From: Acinetobacter shaoyimingii
GTDB taxonomy: Bacteria; Pseudomonadota; Gammaproteobacteria; Pseudomonadales; Moraxellaceae
Assembly: GCF_011578045.1 (NCBI RefSeq)
Contig: NZ_CP049801.1
Span: 1,674,001 to 1,738,000 of the forward strand
Length of the DNA: 64,000 nucleotides
Reading direction: 5' to 3'
Shown here: positions 8,706 to 19,058 of the stretch, piece after piece
How the letters are laid out: the number at the start of each line of letters is the position of its first letter
Numbering within the stretch: position 1 is the stretch's first letter
Made by a program: the position numbers and the translations under genes
The notes under the pieces: generated by a model
What the model saw: only the letters and a program-made list of their open reading frames with translations
Told to the model about the DNA's origin: nothing
Database searches by the model: none

Positions 8706-10693
8706 GCGACCTCCTCAAGCGCTTGGAACTCGACCAGTTCATCACCTGCTTTGACTTGATCACCTTTCTGGAAATACGCAGCGACAACAATGCCATCAAA
8801 TGGTGCACGAATGGCATATTCCATTTTCATCGCTTCAAGTGTAAGTAATACGTCATCTTTTTTCACACGTTGATTCGCTGAGACCAGAACTTGTGTCACA
8901 GCGCCAGGCATCGGTGCTTTCAAATTGGCTTCTGAACCTTGTGCATCTTCACCGGCATAGTTGTTTTGAATCGCTTGGAACAGATAGGTCTTACCCTGTT
9001 TAAATAGTGTCAATCCTTGCTGAGAACGACTGAAGGAATACAGCTGTTTTTGACCTTGATGTTCAATGGTTAAATTACTTTGATTCAAAAGTTCAGCTTT
9101 TAATTGAATAACTTCACCATGAGTCGCCACTTGATAATAGGAATCTTGAACTGCAATACTGAGCTTGATCTCTTCATCGTTCAGTTTAAAACGAATCGGA
9201 TATTGTGTTTGTATATTGCTACGCCAAAGTGGTGAACTATTCCAAACAGGATTGCTTGCCGCAAGGTTTGTTTGAACACGATTTAAAAATTCAGCCACGC
9301 CAGCAACCGCAATAATCTCAGAACTGACTGAATGATCTTGCTTAAACAAATAGTCGTCTTCACGCTGAATCAGGTTTGTATCTAATTTGGCGTTTTTAAA
9401 AGAATCTGTTCCCACTAACCGATCCAAAAAGGCGATGTTGTTGCCCAAACCTTCAACATGGAATTGGCTTAAAGCATGATGCATTTGCACCAAGGCTTCC
9501 TCACGGTTTTCACCCCAGACGATCAATTTTGCGATCATTGGGTCATAAAAGGTTGAAATTTCATCACCTTGTACAATGCCACTGTCGACCCGAACATGTT
9601 CGTTCTGTTCTGGATAATGCAAATAGTGAATTTTACCAATGGCAGGTAAAAAACCTTTTTCAGGTTCTTCGGCATACACACGAGCTTCTAAAGCATGACC
9701 GTGAATATGAAGTTCATGTTGCTGTTTCGGCAATGGCTCGCCATATGCGACACGCAGTTGCCATTCAACCAAGTCTTGTCCTGTAATCATTTCAGTGACT
9801 GGGTGTTCGACTTGCAAACGGGTATTCATTTCCATGAAGTACGCCGTACCGTCTTGTTCAACAATGAATTCGACCGTTCCTGCACCAACATAGTCTACGG
9901 CCTTGGCAGCATTAATGGCAGCTTCACGCATGGCCTCAAGTTTTGCTTCTTGCATTTTAGGTGCAGGTGCTTCTTCCAGAACCTTTTGATGACGACGTTG
10001 TACAGAGCAATCACGTTCAAATAAATGCACATAATTGCCGTGTTTATCACCAAAGACCTGTACTTCAATATGGCGTGGATTAACCACATAGCGTTCAATT
10101 AATACATCATCATTGCCAAAGCTCGATTTAGCCTCAGATTTACAAGAGGAAAGTGCAGTTAAGAAGTCTTCGCTACGCTCGACCAAACGCATGCCTTTAC
10201 CACCACCACCGGCAGAAGCTTTAATCAGAACAGGGTAGCCAATGCTATCTGCTTGTTGTTTTAAAAAATCTGCATCTTGGTTTGTGCCATGGTAACCCGG
10301 TGTTAATGGTACACCTGCTTTTTCCATCAAAGCTTTCGAGGTGGCTTTCAGACCCATGGCTAAAATGGCCGCCACAGGAGGACCAATAAAGGTAATGTTA
10401 TTTTTTTCACAGGCTTCGGCAAATTGATCATTTTCAGACAAGAAACCATAACCTGGGTGGATGGCTTGCGCACCTGTTTTTAGCGCTGCTTGAATAATAC
10501 GATCTGCTTGTAAATAACTTTGCGCAGCCGGTGATTCACCAATATAAACCGCTTCATCTGCCAATTTGACATGTTGTGATGTGGCATCTGCATCGGAGTA
10601 AACAGCGACAGTGGCAATCCCTAATTTTTTTGCACTACGAATCACACGGCAGGCAATTTCACCACGGTTTGCAATTAAAATTTTATTAAACAT
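8702..10693 (-). CDS. liuD: 3-Methylcrotonyl-CoA carboxylase, biotin (alpha) subunit
   Basis: The 663-residue subunit contains the biotin carboxylase domain (FNKILIANRGEIACRVIR at the start, ATP-grasp loop GGGGKGMRLV, EMNTRLQVEH in the catalytic core), a linker region and a C-terminal biotinyl domain with EAMKMEY (biotin on Lys623). It carboxylates its own biotin with bicarbonate and ATP; the beta subunit then transfers the carboxyl group to 3-methylcrotonyl-CoA. It lies between liuC and liuE, both only a few bases away or overlapping. The beta partner lies two genes upstream. Confidence 0.94.
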   Translation of the reverse strand: MFNKILIANRGEIACRVIRSAKKLGIATVAVYSDADATSQHVKLADEAVYIGESPAAQSYLQADRIIQAALKTGAQAIHPGYGFLSENDQFAEACEKNNITFIGPPVAAILAMGLKATSKALMEKAGVPLTPGYHGTNQDADFLKQQADSIGYPVLIKASAGGGGKGMRLVERSEDFLTALSSCKSEAKSSFGNDDVLIERYVVNPRHIEVQVFGDKHGNYVHLFERDCSVQRRHQKVLEEAPAPKMQEAKLEAMREAAINAAKAVDYVGAGTVEFIVEQDGTAYFMEMNTRLQVEHPVTEMITGQDLVEWQLRVAYGEPLPKQQHELHIHGHALEARVYAEEPEKGFLPAIGKIHYLHYPEQNEHVRVDSGIVQGDEISTFYDPMIAKLIVWGENREEALVQMHHALSQFHVEGLGNNIAFLDRLVGTDSFKNAKLDTNLIQREDDYLFKQDHSVSSEIIAVAGVAEFLNRVQTNLAASNPVWNSSPLWRSNIQTQYPIRFKLNDEEIKLSIAVQDSYYQVATHGEVIQLKAELLNQSNLTIEHQGQKQLYSFSRSQQGLTLFKQGKTYLFQAIQNNYAGEDAQGSEANLKAPMPGAVTQVLVSANQRVKKDDVLLTLEAMKMEYAIRAPFDGIVVAAYFQKGDQVKAGDELVEFQALEEVA

Positions 10694-10705
10694 GATGTCA
10701 TCCTT

Positions 10706-11506
10706 TTATTGTTCAGCCGTCGCTTTTATCCATGCAGGGCTTTGTTTATTTAAAAAGGCGGTTAAACCATTTTTGGCCTCAGCGCCTTGACGTACATGTG
10801 CAATGTGTTGGGCTGTTTTGTGTAGTAAGTCTTCAGTAACTTCTTGATGATCCACCATTCGAATTAAAGCTTTTGACGAAGCTTGTGCTTCAGGCCCACC
10901 CAATAAAATGTTTTGTACAATTTCATCCACTTTTGCATCTAAACTTTCAGGCGTACTAATTTCATGCACTAATCCAATGGCTTTGGCTTGTTCAACATTT
11001 ATTCTTTCTGCAGTTAAAAAATAACGTGAAGCCTGACGAGCGCCAATCGCACGAATCACATAAGGACTGATGGTTGAAGGTGCTAAACCTAGGCGTACTT
11101 CTGATGTCGCAAACTTGGCATCTGTACTTGCGACACAAATATCACATGCTGAAGCCAAGCCCATGCCGCCACCGAAGGCAATGCCATGTACACGGGCAAT
11201 AGTTGGTTGTTTTAATGTCGCAAGGCTTTGTAGCATTTTTGCCAGTTTTAAGGCATCCGCTTCGTTATCCTCAATAGATGCTTGTCCGGCTTGTTTCATC
11301 CAGTTTAAGTCTGCACCTGCTGAAAAGCTTTTACCACGTCCTGCTAAAATCACCACACGTATATCATCTCGACTATTGAGTGCTGTAAAGCAGGCATCCA
11401 GTTCTTCGATTACTTTGGTATTGAAGGCATTGTGCAGTTCTGCACGGTTGAGCCACACCGTTGCAACTTGGTTTTTTTGTTCGAGTTGTAAAAAATCATA
11501 GTTCAT
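10706..11506 (-). CDS. liuC: 3-Methylglutaconyl-CoA hydratase
   Basis: This crotonase-fold enzyme hydrates 3-methylglutaconyl-CoA to HMG-CoA. GKSFSAGADLNWMKQ and HGIAFGGGMGLASACDICVA supply the CoA pocket and oxyanion hole. The position between the two carboxylase subunits is the standard liu order. AGGA lies eight bases before the ATG at 11506; the ATG three codons upstream would have its ribosome-binding site too close, so I use 11506 (266 residues). A role as a general enoyl-CoA hydratase is possible but less likely in this setting. Confidence 0.9.
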   Translation of the reverse strand: MNYDFLQLEQKNQVATVWLNRAELHNAFNTKVIEELDACFTALNSRDDIRVVILAGRGKSFSAGADLNWMKQAGQASIEDNEADALKLAKMLQSLATLKQPTIARVHGIAFGGGMGLASACDICVASTDAKFATSEVRLGLAPSTISPYVIRAIGARQASRYFLTAERINVEQAKAIGLVHEISTPESLDAKVDEIVQNILLGGPEAQASSKALIRMVDHQEVTEDLLHKTAQHIAHVRQGAEAKNGLTAFLNKQSPAWIKATAEQ

Positions 11507-11517
11507 CGCGATCATCC

Positions 11518-13119
11518 TTACATGCGGAACACGCCAAAGTGTGTTGGTTCAATTGGGGCATTCAAGGCTGCGGCTAAACTTAAACCCAGTACATGACGAG
11601 AATCGGCAGGGTCAATCACGCCGTCATCCCAAAGACGAGCAGAGGCATAGTATGGATGACCTTGTTTTTCAAATTGATCACGATAAGGTTGTTTGAACTG
11701 ATCTTCTTCTTCTGCAGACCATTGTTCACCACGCGCTTCAATTTGGTCTCGTTTTAACGTCGACAGTACACTCGCAGCTTGTTCACCACCCATTACTGAA
11801 ATTCGAGAATTTGGCCAAGTCCATAAGAAGCGAGGTGAGTAGGCACGTCCACACATGCCATAGTTACCTGCACCAAATGAACCACCGACCACTAAAGTGA
11901 GTTTAGGTACATTGGCTGTTGCAACGGCCATGACCAATTTGGCACCATTTTTGGCAATTCCTTCATTTTCATATTGGCGACCCACCATAAATCCTGTGAT
12001 ATTTTGGATAAACAGCAGGGGGATATTGCGTTGGGTGCATAGCTCAATAAAATGCGCACCTTTTTGAGCTGACTCAGAAAATAAAATCCCGTTGTTGGCA
12101 ATAATCCCGACAGGCATCCCATAAAGTTTGGCAAAACCTGTAATCAGGGTTGTACCGAAACGGGCTTTAAATTCATCGAGACGTGACCCATCGACAATAC
12201 GAGCAATCACTTCACGAATATCAAAGGGTTTGCGTGCATCATTGGGAATGACGCCGTAAAGTTCTTTGGCATCATACAAAGGGGCTTCAACACCCTCCTG
12301 AAAAGCTTTAGGTTTAATGTTCAGGTTTTTAACGATATTTCGTGCAATGGCAATGGCATGTTCATCATTTTCAGCCAAATGATCGGCCACACCAGACAAA
12401 CGTGTATGGACATCACCACCACCTAAATCTTCAGCACTCACGACTTCGCCTGTCGCAGCTTTGACTAGTGGTGGACCACCTAAGAAAATCGTCCCTTGGT
12501 TTCGTACAATAATGGTTTCATCAGACATTGCAGGCACATAAGCACCGCCAGCGGTACAACTTCCCATAACCACCGCGATTTGAGCAACTCCTTTGCTCGA
12601 CATGCGGGCTTGGTTATAGAAAATACGTCCAAAATGATCACGGTCTGGGAAAACTTCATCTTGCATTGGCAAAAAAGCTCCACCAGAATCGACCATATAA
12701 ATACACGGTAAATGATTCTGTTCAGCGATTTCTTGCGCACGTAAATGTTTTTTTACCGTCAATGGATAATAAGTACCCCCTTTAACCGTTGCATCATTGG
12801 CAACGATCATGCAAGTGATCCCTTGCACTAAACCAATACCAGCAACCACACCAGCTGCAGGGACATCGTCGGTATAGACTTGATAAGCTGCCAATTGACC
12901 TATTTCTAAGAACGAAGTTCCTGCGTCAATGAGTTGATCAATACGTTCACGCGGCAATAATTTTCCACGATCAAGATGCTTCTGGCGGGCTTTTTCACCC
13001 CCACCTAAAGCGATGGTTTGTGCTTTTTGCTTTAAATCATCAACCAAAGCCTGCATAGCTGTTTGATTGATTTTAAACTCATCAGAGCGAACGTTGATTT
13101 TGCTTTGTATTTCATTCAT
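11518..13119 (-). CDS. liuB: 3-Methylcrotonyl-CoA carboxylase, carboxyltransferase (beta) subunit
   Basis: The roughly 533-residue protein is a carboxyltransferase with the split crotonase fold: [21 protein letters not shown] at the N terminus, [19 protein letters not shown] (acyl-CoA side) and [12 protein letters not shown] with [20 protein letters not shown] (biotin side). It moves the carboxyl group from biotin to 3-methylcrotonyl-CoA. GCVI-type geranyl-CoA carboxylases are close relatives, but the neighbours (isovaleryl-CoA dehydrogenase, HMG-CoA lyase) point to leucine. I prefer the ATG at 13119 to the GTG one codon earlier. Confidence 0.94.
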   Translation of the reverse strand: MNEIQSKINVRSDEFKINQTAMQALVDDLKQKAQTIALGGGEKARQKHLDRGKLLPRERIDQLIDAGTSFLEIGQLAAYQVYTDDVPAAGVVAGIGLVQGITCMIVANDATVKGGTYYPLTVKKHLRAQEIAEQNHLPCIYMVDSGGAFLPMQDEVFPDRDHFGRIFYNQARMSSKGVAQIAVVMGSCTAGGAYVPAMSDETIIVRNQGTIFLGGPPLVKAATGEVVSAEDLGGGDVHTRLSGVADHLAENDEHAIAIARNIVKNLNIKPKAFQEGVEAPLYDAKELYGVIPNDARKPFDIREVIARIVDGSRLDEFKARFGTTLITGFAKLYGMPVGIIANNGILFSESAQKGAHFIELCTQRNIPLLFIQNITGFMVGRQYENEGIAKNGAKLVMAVATANVPKLTLVVGGSFGAGNYGMCGRAYSPRFLWTWPNSRISVMGGEQAASVLSTLKRDQIEARGEQWSAEEEDQFKQPYRDQFEKQGHPYYASARLWDDGVIDPADSRHVLGLSLAAALNAPIEPTHFGVFRM

Positions 13120-13165
13120 CACTCACATCCCTGTATTTTTTCATTATCTTTTGAGCATTGATCAA

Positions 13166-14338
13166 TTATTTGGTCTCATTAAAAAGTTCACGACCAATCA
13201 GCATACGGCGAATTTCTGAAGTTCCTGCGCCAATTTCATAGAGTTTTGCGTCACGCCATAAACGACCCGTGTCGTAGTCATTGATATATCCATTACCACC
13301 TAAAGTTTGAATCGCTTCACCTGCCATCCACGTTGCTTTTTCAGCAGAGTATAAAATGGCACTGGCTGCATCTTTACGTAAGCCACGGTCATGGTCGGCT
13401 TTATCACATGCAGCACCCACGGCATATACAAGGGCTTTACTTGCCAACCATGTTGAATACATATCCGCAATTTTGCCTTGCATGAGTTGGAACTCACCTA
13501 AACATTGACCAAATTGTTTGCGTTCATGAATATAAGGAATGACTGCATCTAAACAAGCATCCATAATGCCAAGTGGACCACCGCTTAAGACAGCACGTTC
13601 GTAATCCAAACCACTCATCAACACTTTTGTTCCATTGCCAACGCCACCCATGACGTTTTCTTTTGGCACTTTGACGTTGTCGAAAAATAGGGGATAGGTA
13701 TTTGAACCACGCATACCCAGTTTGTCCAAATGTGTGCCGTGGCTAAAACCTTCCATGCCTTTTTCAATTAGGAAAGCTGTCATACCTTTAGGGCCAGCAT
13801 TGATGTCCGTTTTTGCATAAACCACCAGAACATCAGCATCACCACCGTTTGTGATCCACATTTTTGAACCGTTTAAGACAAAATGATCACCATGATCATC
13901 GGCACGCAGTTTCATGCTGACCACATCTGAACCCGCATTTGGTTCAGACATCGCAAGTGCACCAACATATTCACCAGAAATCAATTTAGGAAGATATTTA
14001 CGTTTTTGTTCTTCAGAACCATTACGATTGATTTGATTGACACATAAATTTGAATGCGCGCCATAAGACAAGCCAATCGATGCAGAGGCACGAGAGATCT
14101 CTTGCATAACAATAATATGCGCTAAATAGCCTAAGTTGAGGCCACCATATTCTTCACTGACAGTCAAACCCATCAACCCCATATCACCAAATTTTTTCCA
14201 TAAATGGGCAGGGAACAGATTGTCTTTATCTACTTGAGCAGCAATTGGCTTAATTTCTTTGGCACAAAATGCAGCCACTGAGTCACGTAAAGCGATCAAA
14301 GTTTCGTCTAGACCAAAGTCAATGCTCTGTAAATTCAT
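13166..14338 (-). CDS. liuA: Isovaleryl-CoA dehydrogenase
   Basis: This FAD enzyme oxidises isovaleryl-CoA to 3-methylcrotonyl-CoA. The 390-residue protein has the acyl-CoA dehydrogenase signatures [14 protein letters not shown] and [12 protein letters not shown]. The usual catalytic Glu site near the C terminus reads GAGTSE instead of EGT, while a Glu is present in [15 protein letters not shown]. That swap is the mark of isovaleryl-CoA dehydrogenases. AGGA stands eight bases before the ATG at 14338; a longer frame to 14482 would add 48 residues that match nothing in the family and would run over the operator region. It is the first gene of the operon. Confidence 0.95.
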   Translation of the reverse strand: MNLQSIDFGLDETLIALRDSVAAFCAKEIKPIAAQVDKDNLFPAHLWKKFGDMGLMGLTVSEEYGGLNLGYLAHIIVMQEISRASASIGLSYGAHSNLCVNQINRNGSEEQKRKYLPKLISGEYVGALAMSEPNAGSDVVSMKLRADDHGDHFVLNGSKMWITNGGDADVLVVYAKTDINAGPKGMTAFLIEKGMEGFSHGTHLDKLGMRGSNTYPLFFDNVKVPKENVMGGVGNGTKVLMSGLDYERAVLSGGPLGIMDACLDAVIPYIHERKQFGQCLGEFQLMQGKIADMYSTWLASKALVYAVGAACDKADHDRGLRKDAASAILYSAEKATWMAGEAIQTLGGNGYINDYDTGRLWRDAKLYEIGAGTSEIRRMLIGRELFNETK

Positions 14339-14426
14339 ATTTATCATCCTAAAAAGTTCTTTTTTATTCCGTTTAACAAGCAAAAATCCTATGCTTAAAC
14401 CTACAATACATTTTTTTTTTGAAAAA

Positions 14427-14461
14427 GTGAACCATAATTCACAAAATGATTTATAATTCAT
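14427..14461. promoter_or_regulatory. Tandem operator-like palindromes between liuA and its TetR regulator
   Basis: Two 16-bp inverted repeats stand 19 bp apart, centre to centre: GTGAACCATAATTCAC (14427-14442) and ATGATTTATAATTCAT (14446-14461). They share the pattern TGA-N3-ATAATTCA. They lie in the 146-bp region between divergent genes, 24 bases from the start of the TetR gene, a natural place for that protein to repress both directions. Confidence 0.65.
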
Positions 14462-14484
14462 TTTAGTTGATTGGATAAACAATT

Positions 14485-15111
14485 ATGAGCTATAAAAGAT
14501 CATCTTTAATGCAAGAGCGAATGGCGCAGAACCGCCAATCGATTTTGAAATCTGCGCGTGAACTGATTGCTGAAGGTGGGTTTAAAGATGCTCAAGTTCA
14601 AGCAATTGCTGAAAAATCAGGTGTTTCAAGCGGTTTGGTTTATCGTTATTTTGAAAACAAAAACCAAATTTTGATTGAAGTCCTGTCACATGCAATTGAA
14701 GTTGAAGTTGATATCTTAAATTCGATCGCTCAAAGTGAATTGAGCAGTATAGAAAAATTAAATAAGGCAGTGACAACGTTCGTAAAACGAGCGCTCAACA
14801 GTCCGCAATTGTCATATTCATTGATGTTTGAACCGATTGATCCAACTTTGGAACATGAACGTTTTAAAAGTAAACAATTGATCAAACAAACCATGAAAGA
14901 GATTTTGGCGGAAGGAAAAATTAATGGTGAATTTGATTTTGAGGATCTAAATACAGCCGCATTGTGTGTGGTGGGAGCAATGACTTTCGTTGTTATTGAG
15001 CCACTCAATCCATCACGCAATGTCATGTTTGATGACGGTTATAAAGGTCACTTTGTTAAACAAATCGCAGACTTTTGTGTCAATGCAGTTCAGCTTAAGG
15101 AGGAAAAATAA
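14485..15111 (+). CDS. TetR-family regulator, probably of the liu operon
   Basis: The 208-residue protein has a TetR N-terminal helix-turn-helix (residues about 12-60: ILKSARELIAEGGFKDAQVQAIAEKSGVSSGLVYRYFENK) and a helical ligand domain. It is transcribed divergently from liuA and two operator-like palindromes lie between them. By analogy with other catabolic TetR proteins its ligand may be an acyl-CoA of the pathway; this is inference. Pseudomonas uses a MerR-type LiuR for the same job, so I give no symbol. Confidence 0.88.
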   Translation: MSYKRSSLMQERMAQNRQSILKSARELIAEGGFKDAQVQAIAEKSGVSSGLVYRYFENKNQILIEVLSHAIEVEVDILNSIAQSELSSIEKLNKAVTTFVKRALNSPQLSYSLMFEPIDPTLEHERFKSKQLIKQTMKEILAEGKINGEFDFEDLNTAALCVVGAMTFVVIEPLNPSRNVMFDDGYKGHFVKQIADFCVNAVQLKEEK

Positions 15112-15231
15112 AATATTGCGCTAAGCAATTTTGTACGCACAAAAGGATAGGAATGTCGTCAAGCTGAGTGAAACTCAAAACAAAATTGAAGAAGTAAAGA
15201 ATTAGAAAAGCGAATCAAGGAGTAAGATTCA

Positions 15232-16923
15232 ATGTCACAAGTTCGACTTAGTTATGCCTATGGCACCAGTCAGCAACCCTTATTGGGCATGACCATAGGT
15301 GATAAATTTGATCAGGCGTGTCAACAATATGCAGATCAAGATGCCGTGGTCAGTGTGCACCAAAACGTGCGACTGACCTATCGTCAATTACAAGAAAAAG
15401 TCGATGCTTTTGCCTGTAGTTTATTGAAATTGGGTCTCACAAAAGGTGATCGTTTAGGTATCTGGTCACCGAATTGTGTCGAGTGGACCATCGCCCAATT
15501 TGCTGCATTTAAAGCGGGTATTATTTTGGTCAATCTAAATCCTGCTTATAAAAGCAGTGAGCTTGAATTTGTATTGAATAAAGTGTCTTGTAAAGGGCTA
15601 ATTATTGCATCTTCGTTCAAGACCACAGATTACCAAGAGATTTTAAGCAAAATTGCGCCTGAAATTAATCAAGCGACAGATAAGGTTTTAAATTCGCAAA
15701 CTTTACCGCACCTTAAAGTCGTCATTAAAATTGATCAAGCAGAACAGGTTGGTTTTCATCGTTTCAATGATTTACTGTCTACGCCTACAGCAGAACAACT
15801 TGAACAACTCAGAAAGATTTCTGCAGAGTTACAATTTGATGAGACCATTAATATTCAATTTACCTCAGGGACGACAGGTAATGCGAAAGGGACAATGCTG
15901 ACCCACAATAATATTTTGAATAATGGTTATTTTGTTGGTGAAGCCATTCATTTGTCGCCACAAGATCGGGTATGTATTTCTGTGCCATTATTCCACTGTT
16001 TTGGCATGGTCATGGGCAATTTAGCGTGTATCACGCATGGTTCAACGATGGTGTATCCCGCTGGGGTATTTAATCCATTAGAGAGTTTAAAGGCGATTGA
16101 ACTGGAAAAATGTACCGCTGCTTATGGTGTGCCGACCATGTTTATTGCCATGCTTGAACAAGAACAGTTTGATCAGTTTGATTTAAGTAGCTTACGTACG
16201 GGGATTATGGCGGGTAGCCCTTGTCCTCGTGAAATTATGCAACGTGTGATAGATCGTATGCACATGCGCGACATTACCATCTGTTATGGTATGACGGAAA
16301 CCGCACCAGTGAGCGCACAAAGTTCAACCTCAGATTCCTTAGAACAACGTGTCAGTACTGTAGGTCGCGTGCATCCGCATATTGAAATTAAAATTGTGGA
16401 CGAGCAGGGCAAAGTGGTGCCACGTGGAAAATTGGGTGAACTCTGTGTCCGTGGATATTCAGTGATGCTCGGTTATTGGGAAGAAGAAGACAAAACCCGA
16501 GAAGTGGTCGATGTAGCGAAATGGATGCATACAGGCGATATTGCTGAAATGGACGATTTAGGCTTTATTAAAATTAAGGGACGCATTAAAGATGTGGTAA
16601 TTCGAGGCGGTGAGAATTTATTCCCGAAAGAAATTGAGGATTTCTTGTACAAGCATCCAGATGTTTCTGATGTACAGGTGATTGGATTACCAGACCCACG
16701 TTATGGTGAAGAATTATGTGCCTGCATTATCTTACATGAACACCATAATTGTACCGAAGAAACCATCCGTGCTTATTGTAAGGAACATATTTCTCATAAC
16801 AAAGTACCACGATATGTGCGCTTCTTTACTGAGTTTCCAATGACAGCTTCAGGTAAAGCACAAAAATTTAAATTGCAAGAAATTATGCGCAAGGAATTGA
16901 ATATATTGGAAGAAATTGCGTAA
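15232..16923 (+). CDS. Acyl-CoA synthetase (AMP-binding)
   Basis: The 563-residue adenylate-forming enzyme has the P-loop FTSGTTGNAKGTM, the CYGMTETAP motif, HTGDIAEMD and the C-terminal catalytic lysine in PMTASGKAQKFK. Such enzymes activate fatty or short branched acids to CoA thioesters with ATP. GGAG lies eight bases before the ATG. It follows the liu regulator by 120 bases in the same direction and may be controlled with it, so isovalerate or a related branched acid is a reasonable substrate, though the sequence does not prove it. Confidence 0.88.
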   Translation: MSQVRLSYAYGTSQQPLLGMTIGDKFDQACQQYADQDAVVSVHQNVRLTYRQLQEKVDAFACSLLKLGLTKGDRLGIWSPNCVEWTIAQFAAFKAGIILVNLNPAYKSSELEFVLNKVSCKGLIIASSFKTTDYQEILSKIAPEINQATDKVLNSQTLPHLKVVIKIDQAEQVGFHRFNDLLSTPTAEQLEQLRKISAELQFDETINIQFTSGTTGNAKGTMLTHNNILNNGYFVGEAIHLSPQDRVCISVPLFHCFGMVMGNLACITHGSTMVYPAGVFNPLESLKAIELEKCTAAYGVPTMFIAMLEQEQFDQFDLSSLRTGIMAGSPCPREIMQRVIDRMHMRDITICYGMTETAPVSAQSSTSDSLEQRVSTVGRVHPHIEIKIVDEQGKVVPRGKLGELCVRGYSVMLGYWEEEDKTREVVDVAKWMHTGDIAEMDDLGFIKIKGRIKDVVIRGGENLFPKEIEDFLYKHPDVSDVQVIGLPDPRYGEELCACIILHEHHNCTEETIRAYCKEHISHNKVPRYVRFFTEFPMTASGKAQKFKLQEIMRKELNILEEIA

Positions 16924-16940
16924 ATCGATTCTAAACTAAG

Positions 16941-16969
16941 TGCCAAATTCCACGGGGTTTGGCATTTTT
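16941..16969 (+). terminator. Terminator after acyl-CoA synthetase
   Basis: TGCCAAA (16941-16947) pairs with TTTGGCA (16958-16964), followed by five T. It directly follows the acyl-CoA synthetase gene and precedes the methyltransferase. Confidence 0.75.
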
Positions 16970-17014
16970 ATGACTATAAATTCAAAAAAACAACCAATTC
17001 TGGGAATGATCATA

Positions 17015-17728
17015 ATGGCAAAAGATTTTAACCATCCTAAGGTTGTAGAAAATTATGATGAACATATTCGAAGTTTAATTCCTGCATATGAATTGGTGCA
17101 TTTGCAGATTCAAGCGATATTAACCACGCATCTTAAACCAAATGCTAAAATTTTAATTGCTGGATGTGGTACTGGCTATGAATTGCAATATTTAGCCAAT
17201 CAATTTCCAGAAGCGCAATTTGTCGCAATTGATCCATCACTGAATATGATTGAGTCTGCCAAACAACGACTCGCCAAAACAACGGATATTGATCGCGTGA
17301 CATTTATTCATGGCGATACGTCCATTCTTGCTGATGATCAGTATTGTTATTGCAATGAATTTGATGCAGTACTGGCAATATTAGTCGCACATTTCCTTGC
17401 AGAACCAGCGAAAACAAAGTTTTTTAATGATTTAAATCAGTCATTAAAAAAACAAGGGGTACTCATCACTTATGATTTGATGCAAATGGATCAATGTACA
17501 CAACAGATTTTATTTCATTTGACTCAGTACAATGGTTTAACTGAAAAACAAAGCTTGAATATGATTGATCGATTAGAGGATGATTTTGCGCTTATTGATG
17601 CAGCAGAAATGAAAAAAAATTTGATGCAATGTGGTTTTGAAAATGTGCAGTGTTATATGCAAATTTTAGGCTTTCATGGTTTTTATGCATATAAAGCATC
17701 TGGAAACCAGTTGAACTCTAATACCTAA
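17015..17728 (+). CDS. Class I SAM-dependent methyltransferase
   Basis: The 237-residue protein has the SAM-binding motif I ILIAGCGTGYELQYLA and a following acidic loop FVAIDPSLNMIE. The substrate is unknown. The ATG at 17015 has GGGA nine bases upstream. Earlier in-frame starts (GTG 16940) lie in the terminator hairpin of the preceding gene and add residues that do not belong to the fold. It stands alone between the acyl-CoA synthetase and cysK. The fold resembles small-molecule O/N-methyltransferases. Confidence 0.82.
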   Translation: MAKDFNHPKVVENYDEHIRSLIPAYELVHLQIQAILTTHLKPNAKILIAGCGTGYELQYLANQFPEAQFVAIDPSLNMIESAKQRLAKTTDIDRVTFIHGDTSILADDQYCYCNEFDAVLAILVAHFLAEPAKTKFFNDLNQSLKKQGVLITYDLMQMDQCTQQILFHLTQYNGLTEKQSLNMIDRLEDDFALIDAAEMKKNLMQCGFENVQCYMQILGFHGFYAYKASGNQLNSNT

Positions 17729-17848
17729 ATCAATATTTCTCATCAAGTTCTCGTTTAATATTATATCAATTAATTACAATTTGATTTTTATGCCCTTTTA
17801 AAAAGGATTATCATCAGATTATTGTTTTAAATTATTCAAGGAAAGATC

Positions 17849-18847
17849 ATGTCTACAGATCCACAATTTCCACAAACTGAAAACTTAGGTATTGCTGTAT
17901 ATAGCAATAATGCTGATTCGATTGGAAATACACCACTTGTGCGTATTCATCGTCTTATTTCAGGTGGTGCGACGGTTTTAGCCAAAGTTGAAAGTCGTAA
18001 CCCTGCATTTTCGGTAAAAGACCGTATTGGTGCAGCACTTATTGCTGATGCTGAAAAAAGTGGAAAATTGAAAAAAGGCATGCATATTGTTGAGCCAACC
18101 AGTGGAAACACGGGTATTGCCTTGGCATTTGTTGCTGCTGCAAAAGGCTATGATATTACCTTGACCATGCCTGCAAGTATGAGTATTGAACGTCGTAAAG
18201 TATTAAAAGCTTTGGGCGCAAATTTGGTGTTAACTGAACCTGCAAAAGGCATGAAAGGTGCAGTAGATGAAGCAGTTCGTTTAGCCACTGAACAGCCTGA
18301 ACTTTACTACTTGCCACAGCAGTTTGAAAATCCAGCAAACCCACAAATCCATGTCGAAACCACTGGTCCTGAGATTTTTGCTGCTACAGGCGGAAAAGTA
18401 GATATCTTGGTTGCAGGTGTGGGTACGGGTGGTACGATTACGGGTATTTCACGATATTTTGAACAGGTAAAAAATCAGCCGATTTATTCTGTCGCTGTTG
18501 AACCTGCAGATTCACCGATTATTGGTCAAACCAAACGTGGTGAAACATTGACACCTGGACCGCATAAAATTCAAGGGATTGGTGCAAACTTTATTCCAAA
18601 GAACTTAGATTTAGATTTGGTCGATGAAGTGATTGCGATTAGTAATGAAGAAGCGATTGATTTTGCGCGTAAATCGGCAACTCAAGAAGGTATTTTTGTC
18701 GGTATTTCTAGTGGTGCAGCATTGGCTGCAGCTGCTAAATTGGCGACACGTTCCGAGAATGCCGGAAAAACGATTGTAGTGATTTTGCCAGATGCAGGTG
18801 AGCGTTATTTATCTTCAGTGTTGTTTGAAGATATTTCTGCTGATTAA
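17849..18847 (+). CDS. cysK: Cysteine synthase A
   Basis: This PLP enzyme makes L-cysteine from O-acetylserine and sulfide. The 332-residue protein has the PLP lysine in [11 protein letters not shown] (Lys57), the substrate loop [12 protein letters not shown] and the phosphate-binding [21 protein letters not shown] lies near the C terminus. AAGGAAAG precedes the ATG at good spacing. The CysM-type alternative is less likely from the loop sequence and length. A strong terminator follows. Confidence 0.95.
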   Translation: MSTDPQFPQTENLGIAVYSNNADSIGNTPLVRIHRLISGGATVLAKVESRNPAFSVKDRIGAALIADAEKSGKLKKGMHIVEPTSGNTGIALAFVAAAKGYDITLTMPASMSIERRKVLKALGANLVLTEPAKGMKGAVDEAVRLATEQPELYYLPQQFENPANPQIHVETTGPEIFAATGGKVDILVAGVGTGGTITGISRYFEQVKNQPIYSVAVEPADSPIIGQTKRGETLTPGPHKIQGIGANFIPKNLDLDLVDEVIAISNEEAIDFARKSATQEGIFVGISSGAALAAAAKLATRSENAGKTIVVILPDAGERYLSSVLFEDISAD

Positions 18848-18862
18848 TGTAAATATATCCTT

Positions 18863-18890
18863 AAAGCCGACTTGAATAAGTCGGCTTTTT
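18863..18890 (+). terminator. Terminator of cysK
   Basis: AAAGCCGACTT-GAAT-AAGTCGGCTTT, an 11-pair stem, is followed by T residues. Confidence 0.9.
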
Positions 18891-18963
18891 ATAAGTTTTA
18901 AAAAATCTAGATAAAACCGTGAAATAATGCTTAAAGTATAGGCGTGGAACGGTAATATTCAAC

Positions 18964-18995
18964 AAAAAGCCCAACTATGCTCAGTTGGGCTTTTT
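18964..18995. terminator. Terminator downstream of the PAAR island
   Basis: AAAAAGCCCAACT-ATGCTC-AGTTGGGCTTTTT is a perfect 13-pair stem with A and T runs on both sides. It lies 64 bases past the last gene of the minus-strand PAAR island and can terminate it. Confidence 0.85.
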
Positions 18996-19058
18996 ATTTC
19001 AAGATAAATATATGATTTAAAAATAGAAATAAAATAATATCGTATAAGGTGTATTATG

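Noticed and set aside
11070..11501. 143-codon plus-strand frame opposite liuC
   Set aside because: Antisense to a well-supported hydratase gene, with no ribosome-binding site and no sensible domain.
14339..14482. 48-residue N-terminal extension of isovaleryl-CoA dehydrogenase
   Set aside because: It would cross the operator region; AGGA before 14338 and family length support the shorter form.
16940..17014. Upstream GTG start for the methyltransferase
   Set aside because: It falls within the terminator stem of the preceding gene; the ATG at 17015 has a ribosome-binding site and begins the conserved fold.
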